Below, in pieces: positions 61,301 to 64,000 of a stretch of DNA of 64,000 nucleotides. This DNA comes from Trichobilharzia szidati (Eukaryota; Platyhelminthes; Trematoda; Strigeidida; Schistosomatidae), in NCBI GenBank assembly GCA_944472155.2, contig OX235272.1:94556020-94620019 (forward strand). The letters are read 5' to 3'. The first letter of the stretch is position 1. Each line of letters opens with the position of its first letter. The notes under the pieces were generated by a model, which was given only the letters and a program-made list of their open reading frames with translations, had not been told where the DNA came from and made no database searches. Both the position numbers and the translations under genes were made by a program.

Positions 61301-63271
61301 GTTTCGGCTACTTGTTTTGGGGTCGTCGGGTTATCAAGATTCAATGACTTCAAACTATTGATGATATGGCTCAAATTTTTTCCTGGTGACTCAGATGCGT
61401 TCATCCTCTGTAATCCTCTATATCTACGAATTCCTCATTTTTTTCCTGATATTTGTGCACATTATAGTTCTTTTGAATATTTTTTCAAAAGAATGGTTAC
61501 TGAACAAAGAATATTCTTTTTCATAACTTCCTCTTCAGGTTCTACAGTTATATATACAAAATAGTGAATTAATTAGTGTTATTGACAACATTAATGCTGT
61601 TGAAATAACATCGAATCAATAATAATAATATCAATGGATAATAGTTCGTTAGCATCAACATAATAATGCACTGAATATCAGAAAAATTAGGAAAGATATT
61701 AATACAAATTCATGAATTTATATTCTCCAAAGGAAGCCAGGGCAGTAGTAGTGGCTAGAGTTGCTTCTTTTGCACACAAAGCACTGGTTTCATTTGAATT
61801 GCTATAGCCTCTGCTGTTTGGAGTATGCAGTTCCTGGATGTTTTTGGCAATTTATTTGGTACCCGGCAGATGACAGAGAAGGATTCGTCAATGCTGGCTT
61901 TGTGGCCGGCTTGGACCAGATGGTCTAATATCGAACTGTTGATGGTTTTTACTACACCTTTACTTACCCATACTGGGAGATGTTCTCGAGCACGAAAAAT
62001 CAAGTTTCTAGAGCAACGTTCAATATAACTCGCTCCACAAGTGCAGTTAAATTGGTAGATACAATTAGAAGTGGCTAGTCTAGGTACTTCATCTTTCAAT
62101 TGAAGAATCACCATCGGTCATGTAGAAAATAAGACTTGTAGTTTTCCAGCATTTAAAATTCTTTGACCTGATTTTCTTAACACCTTCGTAATTATTTCGC
62201 TAGGTATATCGGCCGTTGAATTGCAGTCGTATATATAAAGGTTTCTTGTTAATGGATAGTCACTAGTCCTTTTCAACTTTATTTGTCATATGCTGCCTGA
62301 TGAATTTGTTTGGATAGCTGTTTTCAATCAATGTATCATATACATTCCTTAGTTCATCTTCATTTACGTTTTGTGAATACCTTTTTTCTGTCTCTTCTCT
62401 ATTTTTGTGTTGTACATGGGGTATAACAATTTAAACTGTTGCACTTCTGTGCAGAGTTCTATGTTGAAATTCAGCAGTCAGTGAGAAGTGACAAGTTTAT
62501 AAATACAAAATGTATTACTAACAGCAGACGTTGTTTTTCATTTGTAAATTCACAGTTACTAGCTAGTTATATTTCGCACAATCCTTATATCTCTCTTTAA
62601 CAAGGTGTAAAATTTGTGCTGTTCAACCAATTGCACTGTTAGTAGATGACAGCAGTCCTCTCTTACAATTTCATTTTATTTGTCTACTCTGAAATACGTG
62701 CGTCAGTGGTACAGCGGTAGGGTGTTCGCCGACCACGCAGGTGGTCAGGGGTTCGACCCCCGGTTGACGCTCTCCTTTACCTCACTAAGCTGGTAGTAAG
62801 ACTGGTTTAGAGGGAAGGTTGGGCATGAGGCTAGCAGCCGCATCCCGTTAAAAGTGAACACTACTGTTACAGAAACTTCAAGCCTCTAGCCTGAAGCCCT
62901 ATGTTCCACTTGGAACGTAAAAGAATAAAAAAACAAACTCTGAAATACAGTAAAGCTTCTCTGCAAGATAATTGGTTGTCATCATTCTACACATGTAGAA
63001 ATCAAAGTCAGTGGATGGGCATTTTTGTATGTTACATAAATTGTTATAGTTTCTGAATTTCTAAGTGATAACGCTACCGTCTACCATCTATTTTAAGATA
63101 TATTTCCTCCAGTGAGGCGTTTTCAATAATTGTATAAATATTGTTTACTTGTGTATTTGTGTGTGTATGCATGTTTTATCCAATCTATTTGTATTACAGC
63201 CGCCTCCATGTCAAGTTCTCCGTTTCAACTTACTGTATGATATTTTTCCAATTGAAGAAGAATTCCCACAG
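48602..63271 (+). CDS. DROSHA: Drosha (nuclear RNase III of the Microprocessor), N-terminal part, 3' end outside the window
   Basis: Seven exons join in phase to give 571 residues: 48602-49335, 51076-51193, 55017-55155, 56312-56502, 57262-57546, 58872-59045 and 63200-63271. Residues 1-245 are Pro/Ser/Tyr/Thr-rich, like the disordered Drosha N-terminus. Residues 300-420 are charged. From about residue 450 the sequence is plainly Drosha central domain: HPNRLHPDIWHNE, FNDGPACSCKPK (a C-x-C with a later His and Cys, the arrangement of a zinc site in the human protein), YHYRIIISPTTNF, YIFDGFSLFLHYKL and PPPCQVLRFNLLYDIF. The protein cleaves primary microRNA hairpins in the nucleus with DGCR8/Pasha. 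Platform, PAZ-like, RNase IIIa/b and dsRNA-binding parts must lie downstream. Intron lengths are 1.7, 3.8, 1.2, 0.8, 1.3 and 4.2 kb, all with repeats except perhaps the fourth and fifth. Confidence 0.9.
49336..51075 (+). other. DROSHA intron 1
   Basis: Contains an interspersed repeat near 49978-50395 that recurs in intron 2 at about 51887-52797 (shared GCGTGACCGCAGAG-type block and CTAACCGCTGTCCAAACAAC-type block). A 195-codon - strand frame here is composed of that repeat and is not a gene. Confidence 0.6.
49978..50395. repeat. Unclassified interspersed repeat (family D), copy 1
   Basis: The left block (CGGCTGCCCACACCGTGGAA, CCAGGGGACAACTGCTTGAG) and right block (AACTGCTTTTAGTCTAACCG, AACAACCTTTCTGGCA, AAGCCCGACCACCACGT) recur, diverged, in copy 2. 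No coding potential or terminal structure was recognised. Confidence 0.6.
51076..51193 (+). CDS. DROSHA: DROSHA exon 2
   Basis: The acceptor AATAATCAG ends at 51075 and the donor GTAAGC starts at 51194. Completes GG|G (Gly) and reads NSEPNNFKADSTPLKQLKPL then RYTKLVYTSEPDFFTFDDT, ending in phase 0. Confidence 0.85.
51342..51751 (-). repeat. Family C SINE-like element with palindromic leader, 11-bp target duplication
   Basis: Read on the - strand: a 210-bp perfect palindrome, then a tRNA-like head with A box (TAGCTCAGTGGTAACG) and B box (GGGTTCGAATCTCAG), then a body ending GCCGATTGCCTCCAACC. GTGTTTAGATT occurs at 51331-51341 and 51752-51762, so palindrome and SINE moved as one 410-bp unit. 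The same combination occurs at 5947-6629. Confidence 0.8.
51542..51751. repeat. Perfect inverted repeat, 94-bp arms, 22-base loop
   Basis: Arm 51542-51635 and arm 51658-51751 are exact reverse complements; the loop is GTGATGGCGAGCTACCTAGA plus AT. The transcript would form a perfect 94-bp double-stranded RNA hairpin inside the DROSHA primary transcript. Each arm itself contains a smaller palindrome around ACTAGT. Confidence 0.95.
51887..52797. repeat. Unclassified interspersed repeat (family D), copy 2
   Basis: Both blocks of copy 1 are found here (CGGCTACGCACACCCTGGAA; AACTGCTTTTAGCCTAACCG, AACAACCTTTCTGGCA), separated by about 580 bp of extra sequence (52030-52610) with no known motif. Same orientation as copy 1. 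Confidence 0.55.
53527..54720 (-). mobile_element. RTE-like non-LTR retrotransposon, 5'-truncated and decayed
   Basis: On the - strand, in order: a SEKAIDRVDHEVVWRL block (RT motif A region), VKTGVRQGYLLS (motif B), a lost motif C, LAEEAAKTRLQANIEKTEVM, then KWPERISNKKLW, RRNWKWIGHILRRPSNDIAN and NLAITRVEP. These are the conserved blocks of schistosome endonuclease-reverse transcriptases of RTE type. The left end follows an ATTATTATT run, the kind of short-repeat 3' end RTE elements leave. Frameshifts and stops throughout. Confidence 0.75.
55017..55155 (+). CDS. DROSHA: DROSHA exon 3
   Basis: The acceptor CATCTAG ends at 55016 and the donor GTGAGT starts at 55156. Reads TGSYVATHKLIDLENQFENE then VIARRHRAT, and ends with one base of a Glu codon. 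Confidence 0.85.
55311..55551 (-). repeat. tRNA-derived SINE, family B, older copy
   Basis: GGGATGAGGTTACTAGCCTC, then GAATCGAACCCCGGACCAC on the + strand correspond to the family B body and the reversed B box. It is more diverged than the other three copies and its ends are approximate; no target duplication seen. Confidence 0.65.
55978..56185 (-). repeat. Family C SINE-like element without its palindrome
   Basis: GATATTAGATGGTGAGAGGC, then TGTATACACAACCTTGAAAG and TTAGAGACATAACTACTAAG correspond to the family C body and tRNA-like head read on the opposite strand. The palindromic part is lost or decayed beyond about 56170. Confidence 0.6.
56312..56502 (+). CDS. DROSHA: DROSHA exon 4 (Ser/Asp/Glu-rich)
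   Basis: The acceptor TTTTTAACAG ends at 56311 and the donor GTATTC starts at 56503. Basic-Ser stretch (RASHLHKSKKSSRDS) then acidic stretch (DENDDLVYGSDHEEGSEE), similar in character to the region before the central domain in animal Drosha. Confidence 0.85.
56503..57261 (+). other. DROSHA intron 4
   Basis: GC-richer stretch at about 56690-57108 looks unlike the surrounding AT-rich intron and may be an old repeat (it shares AATGGCGTATGAAGCT-type sequence with the extra segment of repeat D copy 2, near 52190). No gene. Confidence 0.45.
57262..57546 (+). CDS. DROSHA: DROSHA exon 5 (start of central domain)
   Basis: The acceptor CACTTCAG ends at 57261 and the donor GTAGTT starts at 57547; 95 whole codons. 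Carries EVAYKVEHPNRLHPDIWHNE, FNDGPACSCKPK and GPLHNQYEGEQ, which align with the conserved HPxRLHxExW and DGPLCKC motifs of Drosha. Confidence 0.92.
57547..58871 (+). other. DROSHA intron 5
   Basis: About 58010-58450 is GC-richer and repeat-like, but I cannot place it in a family. It is followed by a (TA)n microsatellite at about 58477-58510. 57547-58000 shows nothing recognisable. Confidence 0.45.
58477..58510. repeat. (TA)n microsatellite
   Basis: Alternating TATATA run of about 34 bases, interrupted near its right end by AC dinucleotides (ATATACATATATATACATA). Confidence 0.9.
58872..59045 (+). CDS. DROSHA: DROSHA exon 6
   Basis: The acceptor ACTTTTAG ends at 58871 and the donor GTAAGC starts at 59046; 58 codons. 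PPCIPESNNRDRLYHYRIII, SPTTNFVQP and YIFDGFSLFLHYK match Drosha NNxGRLFHYRIxxSPPTNF and YIFEGFSMF. Confidence 0.92.
59085..59830 (-). repeat. RTE-like retrotransposon 3' part, decayed
   Basis: Begins at an ATTATTATTATTATTATT run, then TTCCCAGTGCAATATAGGGC, and parallels the 3' part of the copy at 53527-54720 (CACTCTAGGATGTAGTGTG, CCTCACCGTTTGTCCGATCC). No usable frame. Confidence 0.6.
60430..61330 (+). pseudogene. RTE-type reverse transcriptase, C-terminal half, broken
   Basis: CPLSPFLFNFSIDVQMESTL, then VDLEYEDEIVLLGED (the YADD position reads YEDE), then YCAAVHSVLLYGCETW, then KLNRLTWLAHM and CLPRRAILPDIG in other frames. This is the C-terminal half of a schistosome endonuclease-RT of a lineage distinct from the 53527-54720 element. 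The catalytic YADD is altered, and stops and frameshifts are present. Confidence 0.7.
61755..62460 (-). pseudogene. Penelope-like element fragment (RT-endonuclease linker and GIY-YIG-type end)
   Basis: The intact frame 62114-61755 reads KDEVPRLATSNCIYQFNCTC then GASYIERCSRNLIFRAREHL. This is the linker plus first half of the GIY-YIG endonuclease of Penelope-like elements, with YIE in place of the usual YIG. Upstream on the same strand, in broken frames, ENSYPNKFIRQHM and KKPLYIRLQFNGRYT resemble the segment after the RT domain. The frame ends in VLCVQKKQL. Clearly a dead, 5'-truncated copy. Confidence 0.7.
62698..62936 (+). repeat. tRNA-derived SINE, family B, 12-bp target duplication
   Basis: The head GTGCGTCAGTGGTACAGCGG to GGTTCGACCCCCGGTTGACG can fold almost like a tRNA, with a 7-bp acceptor stem (GCGTCAG with TTGACGC, one G-T pair). 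A body with GGTTGGGCATGAGGCTAGCA and an A-rich tail follow. ACTCTGAAATAC flanks it at 62686-62697 and 62937-62948. Confidence 0.92.
63200..63271 (+). CDS. DROSHA: DROSHA exon 7 (last in window)
   Basis: The acceptor GTATTACAG ends at 63199 and the donor GTAAGT starts at 63272; 24 codons. PPPCQVLRFNLLYDIFPIEE matches Drosha PLCKVIRFNIDYTIHFIEE. The next exon lies outside the window. Confidence 0.9.
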
Positions 63272-63679
63272 GTAAGTGTTTATTATTTGACTTTTGAGGT
63301 ATTGTTAATACTTAATAAGTACTTTGATTTTTCTTGTTGTTTTCTCTTTATTATATAAGCAGTATACAATCCAGTATTAGCCTGAATTTTTCTCTCCTCT
63401 CAGTTGAGTTTATAGGTTGCTTTGGCTTGAAGCTTACTACTCATCGGTCTGGATAGTTAGATATCATGTGTAATATCTACTTTGAGTAGTGTTCATCACT
63501 TTTTCGTCTCTGTCTTAGTTCCAGATGCTCCCTCAATCTAATTAACCTCCTACTTGAACCTACGCTTCTAACCAAACGCTGATCGCACAATATCAGGCAA
63601 ACTAAATTATTCTGTGTAAAGGGGTCCACAGAATCTTTTAGCCAGTAGTCTTTTGTTTATAACAGAGAGTGCCCTTGTG

Positions 63680-64000
63680 ATGCATTGCTAACAGACCGCA
63701 AACTTTTTTATCAACGGCTGCCTTCTTTGGCTGCATATTGAAGATTAAATGGCCAGAAAGAATTAGTAACAATAAATCATGAGAACATACCAATCAATAA
63801 CGTATTGCTCAACAAATATTCTGAAGAGAATAGAGATGGATCGGATACACTCTGAGGAGATCGTTGGTGACATCATACGCCTAGCCATCTCTGGAGTGGA
63901 ACCCGAATGTCAAATAACGAGTTTGGCATCAGTGCGAGAGTGGCATGGATGCAGACAATCATGTGAGGAGGAAATGAAAACTTATGGATAATCGTGGAAC
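63680..64000 (+). repeat. RTE-like retrotransposon fragment running off the window
   Basis: AAATGGCCAGAAAGAATTAG, AACAAATATTCTGAAGAGAA, GGATCGGATACACTCTGAGG and GTGGAACCCGAATGTCAAAT correspond, on the opposite strand, to the WPERISN, QQIRRRKWxWIGH and ALTWNP blocks of the 53527-54720 element. It lies in the DROSHA intron after the last visible exon and continues past the window edge. Confidence 0.65.

Larger units (their letters stand above)
59046..63199 (+). other. DROSHA intron 6, a retroelement graveyard
   Basis: 4.2 kb intron with an RTE-like 3' part on the - strand (59085-59830), another RTE-type RT on the + strand (60430-61330), a Penelope-like fragment on the - strand (61755-62460) and a family B SINE (62698-62936). 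59840-60420 and 61340-61740 show nothing I can name. Flanking exons are contiguous in the Drosha protein, so no exon is expected here. Confidence 0.75.

Overview
The window is eukaryotic and best fits a blood fluke (genus Schistosoma). The sequence is AT-rich. Its genes have many exons, GT-AG introns and in one case a 54-bp intron close to the start codon. The dispersed repeats are those known from schistosomes: CR1-like and RTE-like non-LTR retrotransposons, a Penelope-like fragment, a Merlin DNA transposon, tRNA-headed SINEs and an Sm-alpha-like SINE carrying a hammerhead-ribozyme-like motif. The species cannot be fixed from the sequence alone.

Three host genes are recognisable. (1) The 3' part of a semaphorin-5-like receptor lies on the + strand, with exons 753-1298, 4081-4401 and 8633-10083. 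It has three thrombospondin type-1 repeats, one membrane helix and an unusually long, proline- and asparagine-rich cytoplasmic tail. (2) CCDC96 (CFAP184), an axonemal coiled-coil protein, lies on the - strand with exons 15561-15532 and 15477-13957. It is convergent with gene 1. (3) The 5' part of DROSHA, the nuclear RNase III of the microRNA Microprocessor, lies on the + strand with seven exons from 48602 to 63271. It covers the proline-rich N-terminus and the start of the central domain; the RNase III domains lie beyond the window. All exon phases join without a break. The three genes have unrelated jobs and do not form a pathway.

Between CCDC96 and DROSHA lies a repeat-dominated block. It holds a decayed CR1-like element (19684-23809, - strand) hit by a Merlin transposon with an 8-bp target duplication and by a SINE with an 11-bp duplication. 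Then come a 486-N assembly gap and about 21.5 kb of a near-perfect 61-bp tandem repeat (about 353 copies). Two CR1-like copies in opposite orientation follow just before DROSHA. DROSHA and SEMA5 introns are full of SINE, RTE-like and Penelope-like fragments.

The most notable structures are the 61-bp array, whose variants pile up at one end; a perfect 94-bp-arm palindrome inside a tRNA-headed SINE-like element; a 46-bp-arm palindrome flanked by a 13-bp target duplication; and the DROSHA start codon lying directly on a splice acceptor. No CRISPR array, operon or functional tRNA or rRNA gene was seen.
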